Positions 54,971 through 64,000 of a stretch of 64,000 nt of DNA are shown here, in pieces. The notes beneath the pieces were generated by a model. The model worked only from the letters and a program-made list of their open reading frames with translations. It was not told the origin of the DNA and did not search any database. Position numbers and translations under genes: made by a program. The stretch lies in assembly GCA_030427145.1 (NCBI GenBank), contig JAUHWT010000007.1, positions 62,001-126,000 of the forward strand, in the 5' to 3' direction. Position 1 is the stretch's first letter. Each line of letters starts with the position of its first letter. The stretch is from Alphaproteobacteria bacterium (GTDB lineage: Bacteria > Pseudomonadota > Alphaproteobacteria > Rhodobacterales > Rhodobacteraceae).

Positions 54971-55711
54971 ATGCGGCTGGAAGGTAAAACGGCACTGATC
55001 ACCGGCGGAGCGTCCGGATTTGGCTACGGCATCGCCTCGAAGTTCATGGATGAGGGCGCGCGGGTTCTGATCGCGGACATCAATGGCGAGGCGGTGGAGA
55101 AGGCGGCCTCGGAACTGGGCTGTTTCCATGTTCGCGGCGATGTGGCGGACGTGCAGGGGGTGGCCGATATCGCCGTATCGGCGGCGGCACAGCTTGGAAA
55201 CCTCGATATTCTCGTGAACAACGCAGGCGTGACGCATATGCCCGCGCCGCTGGAAAACATCAGTGAGGACGAGTTTGACCGGGTGATGCGGGTCAATGTG
55301 AAATCGGTCTATCTGATGTCACGACGGTTCGTGCCCGGCATGAAGTCGCGCGGGTCGGGCACAATCCTGAACATTGCCTCAACGGCCGGGATCAGTCCGC
55401 GGCCGAACCTGTCCTGGTACAATGCCTCCAAGGGCTGGATGGTGATTGCGACCAAGACGATGGCGGTTGAGCTTGCGCCCTATAACGTGCGGGTAAACGC
55501 GCTTTGCCCGGTGGCGGGCGAGACGCCGTTGCTGGCGTCGTTCCTCGGCGGGGATACGCCGGAGAACCGGGAGAAGTTTCTGTCGAAAATCCCGTTGGGC
55601 CGTTTTTCGACGCCGCAGGATCTGGGGAACGCGGCCGCGTGGATCTGCTCGAATGAGGCGGACATGCTCACGGGTGTTGCGATGGAGATTGACGGCGGCC
55701 GGTGCGTTTGA
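54971..55711 (+). CDS. Short-chain dehydrogenase/reductase
   Basis: Classical SDR of 246 residues. Cofactor motif TGGASGFGYGIA at the start, NNAGVTHM, and the active-site Ser with Y-x3-K in SWYNASKGWMVIATK. Asp in LIADINGEA suggests NAD(H). One base separates it from the ALDH stop, so the pair may oxidise an alcohol to a carboxylate in two steps. Confidence 0.9.
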   Translation: MRLEGKTALITGGASGFGYGIASKFMDEGARVLIADINGEAVEKAASELGCFHVRGDVADVQGVADIAVSAAAQLGNLDILVNNAGVTHMPAPLENISEDEFDRVMRVNVKSVYLMSRRFVPGMKSRGSGTILNIASTAGISPRPNLSWYNASKGWMVIATKTMAVELAPYNVRVNALCPVAGETPLLASFLGGDTPENREKFLSKIPLGRFSTPQDLGNAAAWICSNEADMLTGVAMEIDGGRCV

Positions 55712-56721
55712 TGCGGCCCGGTCCACGCAACCTGATCACGGATGTAGAGGGTCTTCTCGTTGGCAATGCCTCCGATGACAGGCTGAAATCCGGTGTGACG
55801 GTCGTGACGGCGGCGGAGCCGTTTACGGCGGCCGTGGATGTGCGCGGTGGTGCGCCTGGCACGCGGGAAACGGATCTGCTGGAGCCGGGAAAGCTGGTGT
55901 CACAGGTCGATGCGCTGGTTTTGTCGGGCGGGTCGTCCTTTGGGCTGGACGCGGCCTCCGGGGTCTCGGACGGGTTGCGTGCGCAGGGGCGGGGTTTTCC
56001 GGCGGGACCGGCGCGGGTGCCGATTGTGCCGGCTGCGATCCTGTTTGATCTGGCCAATGGCGGGGCGAAGGACTGGGACGAAAACCCGTACCGGGGGCTC
56101 GGGCGGACCGCTCTAAGTGCTGCGGGTGTTGATTTTGCGCTGGGCACGGAAGGGGCCGGGACGGGGGCGAACACCGCGACTTTGAAGGGCGGTCTTGGGT
56201 CGGCGTCATTGGTTCTGGACAATGGCGCGACCGTGGGCGCCGTGGTGGCCGTGAATGCGATAGGCATGGCGACGGTGCCTGGGGGGCGGAATTTCCTCGC
56301 GGGGATGCTGGAACTGGATGGTGAATTTGGCGGGCTCGGAGCCGGGACCGGGCCGCTGGAGCCGTTTTCGCCGGATTACATCAAGCGCGGTCCGGCGAAG
56401 CCACTGGAGAACACCACGATTGCGGTGGTGGCGACCGATCTGGCGCTGGACAAGGCCGCGGCGAAACGGATGGCGGCGATTGCCCATGACGGGATGGCAC
56501 GGGCGCTTTATCCGGCGCATACCCGGTTTGACGGGGATCTGGTTTTTACGGCCTCGACCGGCAAACGCGAGATGGAATCGGATCGGGACGCGCTGGGCAT
56601 GATGGTGGAGCAGGCGGCGGCGAACTGCCTCGCGCGTGCCATTGCGCGGGCGGTTTTCTCGGCCAGGCCCCGTCCAGGTGACAATTTGCCGTGCTGGAGC
56701 GGTTTGCCCGGGGCAGTCTGA
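55711..56721 (+). CDS. P1 family peptidase (DmpA/L-aminopeptidase-type)
   Basis: N-terminal-nucleophile (DOM-fold) hydrolase of 336 residues. GLLVGNASDDRLKSGVTVV opens the family, LSGGSSFGLDAASGV follows, and the conserved KPLENTTIAVVATD region contains the Asn-Thr autocleavage site whose new N-terminal Thr would be the nucleophile. Relatives include DmpA and beta-aminopeptidases that release beta-amino acids. The start overlaps the SDR stop. It closes the catabolic operon. Confidence 0.85.
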   Translation: MRPGPRNLITDVEGLLVGNASDDRLKSGVTVVTAAEPFTAAVDVRGGAPGTRETDLLEPGKLVSQVDALVLSGGSSFGLDAASGVSDGLRAQGRGFPAGPARVPIVPAAILFDLANGGAKDWDENPYRGLGRTALSAAGVDFALGTEGAGTGANTATLKGGLGSASLVLDNGATVGAVVAVNAIGMATVPGGRNFLAGMLELDGEFGGLGAGTGPLEPFSPDYIKRGPAKPLENTTIAVVATDLALDKAAAKRMAAIAHDGMARALYPAHTRFDGDLVFTASTGKREMESDRDALGMMVEQAAANCLARAIARAVFSARPRPGDNLPCWSGLPGAV

Positions 56722-57963
<1,242 letters not shown>

Positions 57964-58079
57964 TACGATCCGCTGGCGCCCGGTCCCGGCAGGATCAGGG
58001 CGTATTGCACGGAACTGACCGTTTGATACGCTCCCGCCGGAACGGGTAGACAGCCTGCACCTGGAGGCAGCGAAACAGC

Positions 58080-58997
58080 TTGGCGCATTACGGGGAACGC
58101 ACGCAGCCCGACTATATCCGCAGCGTCCGACGGATCGCTGTTGGCATTGTCGTGTTCGTGCTCATCGCCCTGTTTCTGCTGTGGCGGATCGACAATGTGC
58201 GGGTTGAACGCCTTCGCGTGGCCCTGGTCGACCGCTTTGTTCCAAGCTTTGAATGGACGCTGAAGCCGCTGGCTGCGGCCGGTCGGATGATCGGGGATTT
58301 TCAGGCCTACAATCGCGTGTACGAGCAGAACAATGAACTGCGCCGTGAACTTCAGCGCATGCAGGCCTGGCGGGAGGTCGCGCTCCAGCTGGAGCAGAAG
58401 AACGCCAAACTGCTGGCGATCAACAATGTGCGCCTCAATCCTGGTCTGACCTACGTGACCGGCGAGATCGTGTCCGATCCGGGAAGTCCGTTCAGCCGTT
58501 CGGCAATGGTCAATGTGGGAACGGTGGATGGCGTTGAGGATGGCGCGGCCGCGATGGATGGCCTGGGTCTTGTGGGTCGTATCGCAGGTGTGGCTTCGCG
58601 CTCCTCACGGATCATTTTCCTGACGGATACCTCCAGTCGGGTTCCTGTGATTGTTCTGCCTTCCGGTCAGCGGGCGGTCGCCTCCGGGGATAATTCCTCT
58701 GCGCCGGTGCTTGAGTTTTTGGAGCAGTCCGATGCCGTCAGCGTCGGGGACAGGGTCGTCACGTCCGGGGCCGGAGGGCTTTACCCGCCGGATATTCTGC
58801 TTGGCCGGGTGGTGGATGACGGGCATGGCCGCCACCGCGTGCGTCCAGCGGCGGACTACGGTCGGCTGGATTTCGTTCGCGTCGTTCGCTCGCGTCCCGC
58901 CACGGCGATTGAGGGGCCGGGCGGTCTGATCGGACCGCTGCGGCCTGAGAGCGTCGGCAGTCTCGCCTCGGACACGGGCGCGGAGGAGCGGCAGTGA
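58080..58997 (+). CDS. mreC: Rod shape-determining protein MreC
   Basis: Periplasmic scaffold of the elongasome, 305 residues. One membrane helix (about residues 18-38) is followed by a coiled coil (about 75-115, NNELRRELQRMQ) and the beta-rich domain that binds PBP2. The only plausible start is TTG 58080, with GGAGG about 12 bases upstream; the usual ATG is absent. The stop overlaps mreD. Confidence 0.93.
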   Translation: MAHYGERTQPDYIRSVRRIAVGIVVFVLIALFLLWRIDNVRVERLRVALVDRFVPSFEWTLKPLAAAGRMIGDFQAYNRVYEQNNELRRELQRMQAWREVALQLEQKNAKLLAINNVRLNPGLTYVTGEIVSDPGSPFSRSAMVNVGTVDGVEDGAAAMDGLGLVGRIAGVASRSSRIIFLTDTSSRVPVIVLPSGQRAVASGDNSSAPVLEFLEQSDAVSVGDRVVTSGAGGLYPPDILLGRVVDDGHGRHRVRPAADYGRLDFVRVVRSRPATAIEGPGGLIGPLRPESVGSLASDTGAEERQ

Positions 58998-59539
58998 TGG
59001 AGACCTCACGTGGCCGGCCCTGGTTTCGTATGGTGGTTTTCCCGCTCTTTGCCATCGTTGCGATTTACACGCCGATGATCCCGGTCGCTCCAGGCGGCAT
59101 CCAGATCACGCCGGATGCGTTCTACTGCCTCGCGATGGCGTGGATCATCCGTGACCCCGATGCGGCGCCGTTCTGGGTGATTGTGGCCCTGGCGCTGGTG
59201 GCGGATGTTCTGATGTTCCGCCCGCCGGGGTTGATGGCGCTGGGAATGCTGATTGTCACTGACATGGTGCGGCACCGGCGCGCGGCCGTTCGTGGACTGG
59301 GTTTTTTCTCGGAGTGGCTGGTGGTCTCGGTTCTCTACTGCGCGATGCTTGCGGGAACCCAGGCGGTTCTGAAACTGGTTTTCGTGGATGTGCCTGAGAT
59401 TGGTCTTTCCATGGAGTTGGCCTTCCGCACCATGCTTCTCTACCCGGTGATTGCCGCGGCGGTGGCACTTGGGCTTAGAATGTCGAAATCGGAAAAAGGG
59501 GAACGGTCCCTGAGCGGCGTTTCCGGGAGGGCCTGGTGA
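58997..59539 (+). CDS. mreD: Rod shape-determining protein MreD
   Basis: Integral membrane protein of 180 residues with about five helices; family sequence similarity is weak, and identity rests on position between mreC and mrdA and the helix pattern. The ATG at 58997 overlaps the mreC stop, with GGAGGAG upstream. Confidence 0.88.
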   Translation: METSRGRPWFRMVVFPLFAIVAIYTPMIPVAPGGIQITPDAFYCLAMAWIIRDPDAAPFWVIVALALVADVLMFRPPGLMALGMLIVTDMVRHRRAAVRGLGFFSEWLVVSVLYCAMLAGTQAVLKLVFVDVPEIGLSMELAFRTMLLYPVIAAAVALGLRMSKSEKGERSLSGVSGRAW

Positions 59540-61467
59540 TGTCGGGAAATGACAGGGATTTGCCACCGCCGATCACGCGCCGCGCATTGATGCTCGGTGG
59601 TTTGCAGCTTGGAGTGATTGGCGCGCTGGGCTGGCGGATGCGCGATCTGCAGATCAAGCAGAACGAGCATTTCCACTTTTTGGCCGAGGAAAACCGCATC
59701 AACATGCGCCTTCTGCCGCCGGCGCGCGGGCTGATCCATGACCGTCACGGGCGTCTGTTAGCCGGCAACCGGCAGAACTACCGCATCGTTATGGTGCGTG
59801 AGCAAGCGTCGGATCCGGAACTGATCCTCGATCGTCTGGCCAAAATCATCGACCTGCCGCCAGAGGACCGGGACCGGGTGCTGCGGGAAATGCAGGCGCG
59901 CAGCGCCTTTGTCCCGGTGGTGGTGCAGGAACATCTGACCTGGGAGGATGTGGCGCGGGTCTCCGCCAATGCACCGGTTTTGCCGGGTGTGATCCCCGAG
60001 GTCGGCCTGAGCCGGTTCTACCCTGAAGGCTGGAACACCGCGCATGTGGTTGGCTATGTCGGCCCGGTGTCGGAGCGGGATCTGGAGAAGCTGGAGGATC
60101 CTGATCCCCTGTTGCAGATCCCCCGCTTCCAGATTGGAAAAACCGGCGCGGAACAGCGCCTGGAAACCGACCTGCGGGGTCAGGCCGGAAACCAGCGGAT
60201 TGAGGTGAGTGCCGCCGGGCGTGTCATGCGCGAGATCGACCGCGTTGAGGGCACGGCGGGCAATGATTTGGTGCTGACGCTGGACCAGGGGGTGCAGGAT
60301 TTCGCCATGCAGCGGATGCAGGGCGAGAGTGCGGCTGTGTCCGTGATCGACGTGACGAACGGCGACATCATCGCGCTGGCCTCCTCGCCGGGCTTTGATC
60401 CCAACAGTTTTGTGTTCGGTATTTCCTCGCCGGAATGGAACGCGCTCCTGAACGATGAATACCGGCCGCTCTCCAACAAAACGGTATCCGGGGCTTATCC
60501 TCCGGGCTCGACGTTCAAGATGGTGGTGGCGCTAGCTGCTCTGGAGGCCGGTGTCGCCAATCCGGGTGAGACCGTCTACTGCCCCGGCTTCAGTCAGCTG
60601 GGGCGCAGGCGGTTCCACTGCTGGAAACGCGGTGGTCACGGCTCGGTCGATCTGCGCAACAGTCTCGCGCATTCCTGTGACGTTTATTACTACGAGATGG
60701 CCCGGCGGGTTGGTGCGGACCGTATTTCCGCAATGGCGCACAGGCTGGGGCTTGGCGTGCGCCATGATCTGCCGATGCCTGCGGTGACCGAAGGTCTTAT
60801 GCCCGACCGCGCCTGGAAGAAGGAACGCCGGGGCGAGGCCTGGACGGTTGGGGACAGCTTCAACTACGGCATTGGCCAGGGCTTTACCCTCGCATCGCCG
60901 CTGCAGCTGTCCGTAATGACCGCGCGTATTGCCACCGGTCTGTCGGTGACGCCGCGGCTCGTGCACACGATGGGCGGTGTCGAGCAGCCCGTGCATCCGA
61001 TGGAGCCGCTGGGGATCAGTGCCCGAAGTCTGAACTCCGTGCGTGACGGGATGTATACTGTCTCCAATGTTCCAGGTGGCACGGCCTATCGTTCGCGTAT
61101 CGACGTCGAGACGATGGAGATGGCTGGCAAGACCGGCACCAGCCAGGTCCGCAACATCACGGCGGCGGAACGTGCCGCGGGTGTGACGCGCAATGAGCAG
61201 TTGCCCTGGAACCGGCGGGACCACGCCCTGTTTGTGGCGTTTGCACCCTATGACCGGCCGAAATATGCGATTGCGCAGGTGGTTGAGCATGGCGGCGGCG
61301 GGTCGACCGCGGCCGCACCGGTGGCACGGGATATTCTGTTGCGGGCGCTCTACGGAGAGTTGCCGCCAATGGAGGCCTATCCGTCCGAACAGCGGTCCTC
61401 GATTGAGGAACGCTGGATCGAGCTGGGTTTCATGGAGCCGGAGCCGGTGGAGGCCGATCCGGCATGA
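59539..61467 (+). CDS. mrdA: Penicillin-binding protein 2
   Basis: Elongation-specific transpeptidase of 642 residues. One N-terminal helix, a dimerisation domain, then the active site: PPGSTFKM (SxxK), HSCD (SxN-type), and AGKTGTSQ (KTG). The ATG at 59539 overlaps the mreD stop; a GTG three bases upstream is possible. It works with RodA, encoded next. Confidence 0.95.
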   Translation: MSGNDRDLPPPITRRALMLGGLQLGVIGALGWRMRDLQIKQNEHFHFLAEENRINMRLLPPARGLIHDRHGRLLAGNRQNYRIVMVREQASDPELILDRLAKIIDLPPEDRDRVLREMQARSAFVPVVVQEHLTWEDVARVSANAPVLPGVIPEVGLSRFYPEGWNTAHVVGYVGPVSERDLEKLEDPDPLLQIPRFQIGKTGAEQRLETDLRGQAGNQRIEVSAAGRVMREIDRVEGTAGNDLVLTLDQGVQDFAMQRMQGESAAVSVIDVTNGDIIALASSPGFDPNSFVFGISSPEWNALLNDEYRPLSNKTVSGAYPPGSTFKMVVALAALEAGVANPGETVYCPGFSQLGRRRFHCWKRGGHGSVDLRNSLAHSCDVYYYEMARRVGADRISAMAHRLGLGVRHDLPMPAVTEGLMPDRAWKKERRGEAWTVGDSFNYGIGQGFTLASPLQLSVMTARIATGLSVTPRLVHTMGGVEQPVHPMEPLGISARSLNSVRDGMYTVSNVPGGTAYRSRIDVETMEMAGKTGTSQVRNITAAERAAGVTRNEQLPWNRRDHALFVAFAPYDRPKYAIAQVVEHGGGGSTAAAPVARDILLRALYGELPPMEAYPSEQRSSIEERWIELGFMEPEPVEADPA

Positions 61468-62612
61468 GCATGATGTCGGACACGCGGCGCAGCGGGCCAT
61501 CGGGGCTGGGCAAGATTTTTGCCCTGAACTGGCCGCTGATCGTGCTGATCACCGCGATTGCCTGCGCCGGGTTTACCATGCTGTTTTCCGTGGCGGGTGG
61601 CGCGCTGGATCCCTGGGCGCGGGCGCAGATGATCCGGTTTGCGGTTGGCATGATCGCCATGGTGATCATTGCGATGATCCCGATCCGGTTCTGGCTCTAT
61701 ATGGCGCCGGTGGCCTATCTCTTTGCGATGGGGCTGCTTGTCCTTGTGGAAGTCATGGGCCATGTGGGCATGGGCGCGCAGCGCTGGATCGACCTTGGGT
61801 TTATTCTGCTCCAGCCCTCGGAGGTGATGAAAATCGCGCTCGTGATGGTTTTGGCCGCCTATTACAACTGGCTGGATGTGGACAAGGTGTCCCATATTTT
61901 CTGGGTGATCCTGCCGCTCATACTTATTCTTCTCCCGGTCGGACTGGTTTTGAAACAGCCCGACCTTGGTACGGCGCTGCTGCTCGTGATGGGCGGCGGG
62001 GCGGTGATGTTTCTGGCGGGGGTCAGCCTGTGGTATTTTGGCACCGCGCTGGCCGCGGCCGTTGCGCTGGTGACAGCGGTTCTCAAGTCACAGGGGACGG
62101 ACTGGCAACTTCTGAAGGACTACCAGTATCGCCGGATTTTCACCTTTCTCGACCCGTCCGCTGATCCGCTGGGGGCCGGTTATCACATCACCCAGGCCAA
62201 GATCGCCATGGGCTCCGGCGGTCTCTCGGGACGTGGCTACATGCAGGGCACGCAGAGCCGTCTGAACTTCCTGCCGGAGAAGCATACGGACTTTATCTTC
62301 ACGACCCTGGCGGAGGAATTTGGTTTTGTTGGGTCCACGGCCCTGCTGGGGCTTTACACGCTTGTAATCGTGTTCTGCATCTTTTCGGCCATATCGAACC
62401 GCAACCGGTTCGGGGCGCTGCTCACGGGCGGGATTGCGGTGACGTTTTTCCTTTTCTTCGCGGTCAATATGGGCATGGTCATGGGCCTGATGCCGGTGGT
62501 GGGTGTGCCGCTTCCGCTGGTCTCCTACGGGGGGTCCGCGATGCTGGTTCTGCTTGCGGCATTCGGACTTGTGCAGAGCGCCCATGTCCATCGGCCGAGA
62601 ATAAGGGACTGA
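61464..62612 (+). CDS. rodA: Rod shape-determining glycosyltransferase RodA
   Basis: SEDS-family lipid II polymerase of 382 residues, about 10 helices. RWIDLGFILLQPSEVMKIALVM and KQPDLGTALLLVMGGG are the family hallmarks, as are LPEKHTDFIFTTLAEEFGFVG and VPLPLVSYGGSAML. The start overlaps the mrdA stop (ATGA). Confidence 0.96.
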   Translation: MSMMSDTRRSGPSGLGKIFALNWPLIVLITAIACAGFTMLFSVAGGALDPWARAQMIRFAVGMIAMVIIAMIPIRFWLYMAPVAYLFAMGLLVLVEVMGHVGMGAQRWIDLGFILLQPSEVMKIALVMVLAAYYNWLDVDKVSHIFWVILPLILILLPVGLVLKQPDLGTALLLVMGGGAVMFLAGVSLWYFGTALAAAVALVTAVLKSQGTDWQLLKDYQYRRIFTFLDPSADPLGAGYHITQAKIAMGSGGLSGRGYMQGTQSRLNFLPEKHTDFIFTTLAEEFGFVGSTALLGLYTLVIVFCIFSAISNRNRFGALLTGGIAVTFFLFFAVNMGMVMGLMPVVGVPLPLVSYGGSAMLVLLAAFGLVQSAHVHRPRIRD

Positions 62613-62613
62613 C

Positions 62614-63555
62614 ATGACCACGACCGTACTGATGTGTCTGTCTCCGTCGGAAACGGCGGATTACAGTGATCTTATTGCGCCCGCCTGCCGCGAGGTTGGC
62701 GTCGAGGCCCGCGCCGTCACGGTGCCGGATAATCCTGAAGATGTGGAGTTTGTGGTCGCAAGCCCGGCCGGAGAACTGCCGGATTTTTCGGCGCTGCCGA
62801 ACCTGAAGGCGGTTTTGAGCATTTGGGCGGGTGTTGAGAAATTTATCGGAAACCCGCAACTGGCTGGTGTGCCGTTGTGTCGCATGGTGGATATCGGTTT
62901 GACCGAGGCCATGCGGGAATATGTCACGGGCCATGTGATGCGCTATCACCTTGGCATGGATGCGCATTTTGAGGGGCAGGACGGCGTGTGGCGCAATGAT
63001 GTCCTGCCCCCGTTCGCCTCCAGCCGGTCGGTTGGCATTCTTGGCATGGGGGCGCTTGGCAGTGCCTGCGCCGAACAGCTGTTGGGCATTGGGTTCCGCG
63101 TCCACGGGTGGAGCCGACGCACGGCGAATGTGCCGGGCGTGACCTGTCGCAGTGGCCCGGAGGGATTGCGGGAAACGCTTGAGGCGTCGGAAATCCTCGT
63201 GACGCTTTTGCCGGACACGCCGTCTACCGAGAACACGCTCAATGCGGACACGTTGGCATGGCTGCCGAAAGCGGCGATGATTATCAATCCAGGACGTGGC
63301 CCGCTGATAGATGACGAGGCGCTTCTGGCAGCGCTGGACAGCGGTCAGGTCGGGCATGCCACGCTGGATGTATTCAGGCAGGAGCCGCTGCCTGTGGACC
63401 ATCCTTACTGGGCGCATTCGAAGGTGACGGTGACACCACACATTGCCGCGGCCACCCGTCCGGAAACGGCAGTCAAAACGCTGGCCGAGAATATCCGCCG
63501 GGGGTTGGCCGGTGAGGAACTGCTGTACCTCGTTGACCTGTCAGCCGGGTATTGA
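62614..63555 (+). CDS. Glyoxylate/hydroxypyruvate reductase A-like
   Basis: D-2-hydroxyacid dehydrogenase of 313 residues. Dinucleotide motif VGILGMGALGSACAE, the substrate arginine in INPGRGPLIDDEALLAALD, Glu in FRQEPLP and the catalytic His in VTPHIAAATRPETA match the GhrA group. It lies one base after the rodA stop, so it is probably co-transcribed with the cell-shape genes although functionally unrelated. Convergent with the next gene. Confidence 0.88.
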   Translation: MTTTVLMCLSPSETADYSDLIAPACREVGVEARAVTVPDNPEDVEFVVASPAGELPDFSALPNLKAVLSIWAGVEKFIGNPQLAGVPLCRMVDIGLTEAMREYVTGHVMRYHLGMDAHFEGQDGVWRNDVLPPFASSRSVGILGMGALGSACAEQLLGIGFRVHGWSRRTANVPGVTCRSGPEGLRETLEASEILVTLLPDTPSTENTLNADTLAWLPKAAMIINPGRGPLIDDEALLAALDSGQVGHATLDVFRQEPLPVDHPYWAHSKVTVTPHIAAATRPETAVKTLAENIRRGLAGEELLYLVDLSAGY

Positions 63556-63564
63556 GTTCTGGAA

Positions 63565-64000
63565 TCAGCGCAGAACCGGTGGCTTGTCGGGGTTCATACC
63601 GGGGGCAAGGGGTTTCAGTTTCTCGGGCTTGGACGGTTCGGGCAGATCAAACCGGATCGAAACGTCCTGAATGTGGCCGAGCGCGGGGCTGTCTTTTTCG
63701 AGAAAGGTTACGTCCAGGTCGGCCTCCGAGCTGCTGAACCGCACCGCCTCCGCCATCGCCGCCGCCACATCGGTCCGCGCTGGTTCGGGCACGGCCACGA
63801 GGCCAAGCATCAGGCGGCTGTCCGCGTTTGCAAACCCGGACTCAACCAGATGCGCCTCACCAATCAGATGCGCCATGGCGGCCAGTTTTGTGTCGAGCGC
63901 GTCGAGCAGGTCCTGGCTCAACCGGCCCGGTGTCGAAATGGTGTCGGGTTTCGCATCCTCGAGGTCCGGTGGCGCAACGAGGTTTTCCGCCAGCCAGTCA
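63565..64000 (-). CDS. SseB-like protein, C-terminal fragment
   Basis: The frame runs off the right edge, so the start lies outside; about 144 C-terminal residues are visible. The pattern of a long central strand region (LMLGLVAVPEPARTDVAAAMAEAVRF) and the ending PGMNPDKPPVLR resembles the SseB family (enhanced serine sensitivity) as I recall it in Rhodobacterales. A TTG at 63921 is internal in my view because open frame continues upstream. Assignment is tentative. Confidence 0.5.
   Translation of the reverse strand, partial: DWLAENLVAPPDLEDAKPDTISTPGRLSQDLLDALDTKLAAMAHLIGEAHLVESGFANADSRLMLGLVAVPEPARTDVAAAMAEAVRFSSSEADLDVTFLEKDSPALGHIQDVSIRFDLPEPSKPEKLKPLAPGMNPDKPPVLR

Overview
The window is a high-GC chromosomal segment from an alphaproteobacterium, most likely of the Rhodobacterales (Roseobacter-like). 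This is inferred from the run yceD-rpmF-plsX-fabH-ihfA-merR with bamE divergent, the long two-domain form of dCTP deaminase, an OlsB-type ornithine acyltransferase, TamA-TamB, the fused ATP sulfurylase/APS kinase, and the mreB-mreC-mreD-mrdA-rodA operon. It carries core genes, so it is not a plasmid. Both ends cut a gene: scpA on the left and an SseB-like gene on the right.

0-12.9 kb is mostly housekeeping: scpA-scpB (chromosome condensation), a TetR regulator divergent from a small DUF1772 membrane protein with a paired operator between them, a redoxin, dCTP deaminase, tRNA-Pro(GGG), the lipid/ribosome/IHF operon on the minus strand, bamE, an ArsC-like reductase, a GGDEF-EAL c-di-GMP protein, olsB and a monofunctional peptidoglycan glycosyltransferase.

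13-34 kb is mixed and more accessory. It holds an iron(III)-type ABC permease, two paralogous RTX (calcium-binding repeat) proteins, a Nudix hydrolase, a PiT phosphate transporter, a LysE exporter, a VOC protein divergent from a WYL regulator with a clear inverted-repeat operator, Gfa, an iron-binding SBP, a secreted peptidoglycan-binding protein with a Q/N/P-rich tail, an unrecognised secreted protein, and tamB-tamA.

34-44.3 kb has a complete rfbCBDA dTDP-rhamnose cassette, a DUF892 ferritin-like gene, a low-GC two-gene insert (ABC/SMC-type AAA ATPase plus TOPRIM-like protein, a candidate anti-phage system), a third RTX protein with exact 99-residue internal repeats, and an FAD/NAD(P)-binding protein. 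The 44.24-44.67 kb gap carries four 21-bp tandem repeats.

44.7-64 kb: sat-cysC and a CDP-alcohol phosphatidyltransferase lie on the minus strand. An eight-gene plus-strand catabolic operon follows (M20 deacylase, peptide-type ABC importer with fused ATPases, aldehyde dehydrogenase, SDR, P1 peptidase). Then come the cell-shape operon mreBCD-mrdA-rodA, a GhrA-like reductase and the SseB-like fragment.

Base composition changes at about 44-47 kb. To the left the + strand is C-rich in genes of both orientations; to the right it is mostly G-rich. This polarity is what a replication origin or a recent inversion breakpoint would give. The most interesting items are the ATPase/TOPRIM island, the 21-bp repeat array beside the skew switch, the three RTX paralogues, and the palindrome-dense regulatory gap at 16.7-16.9 kb.
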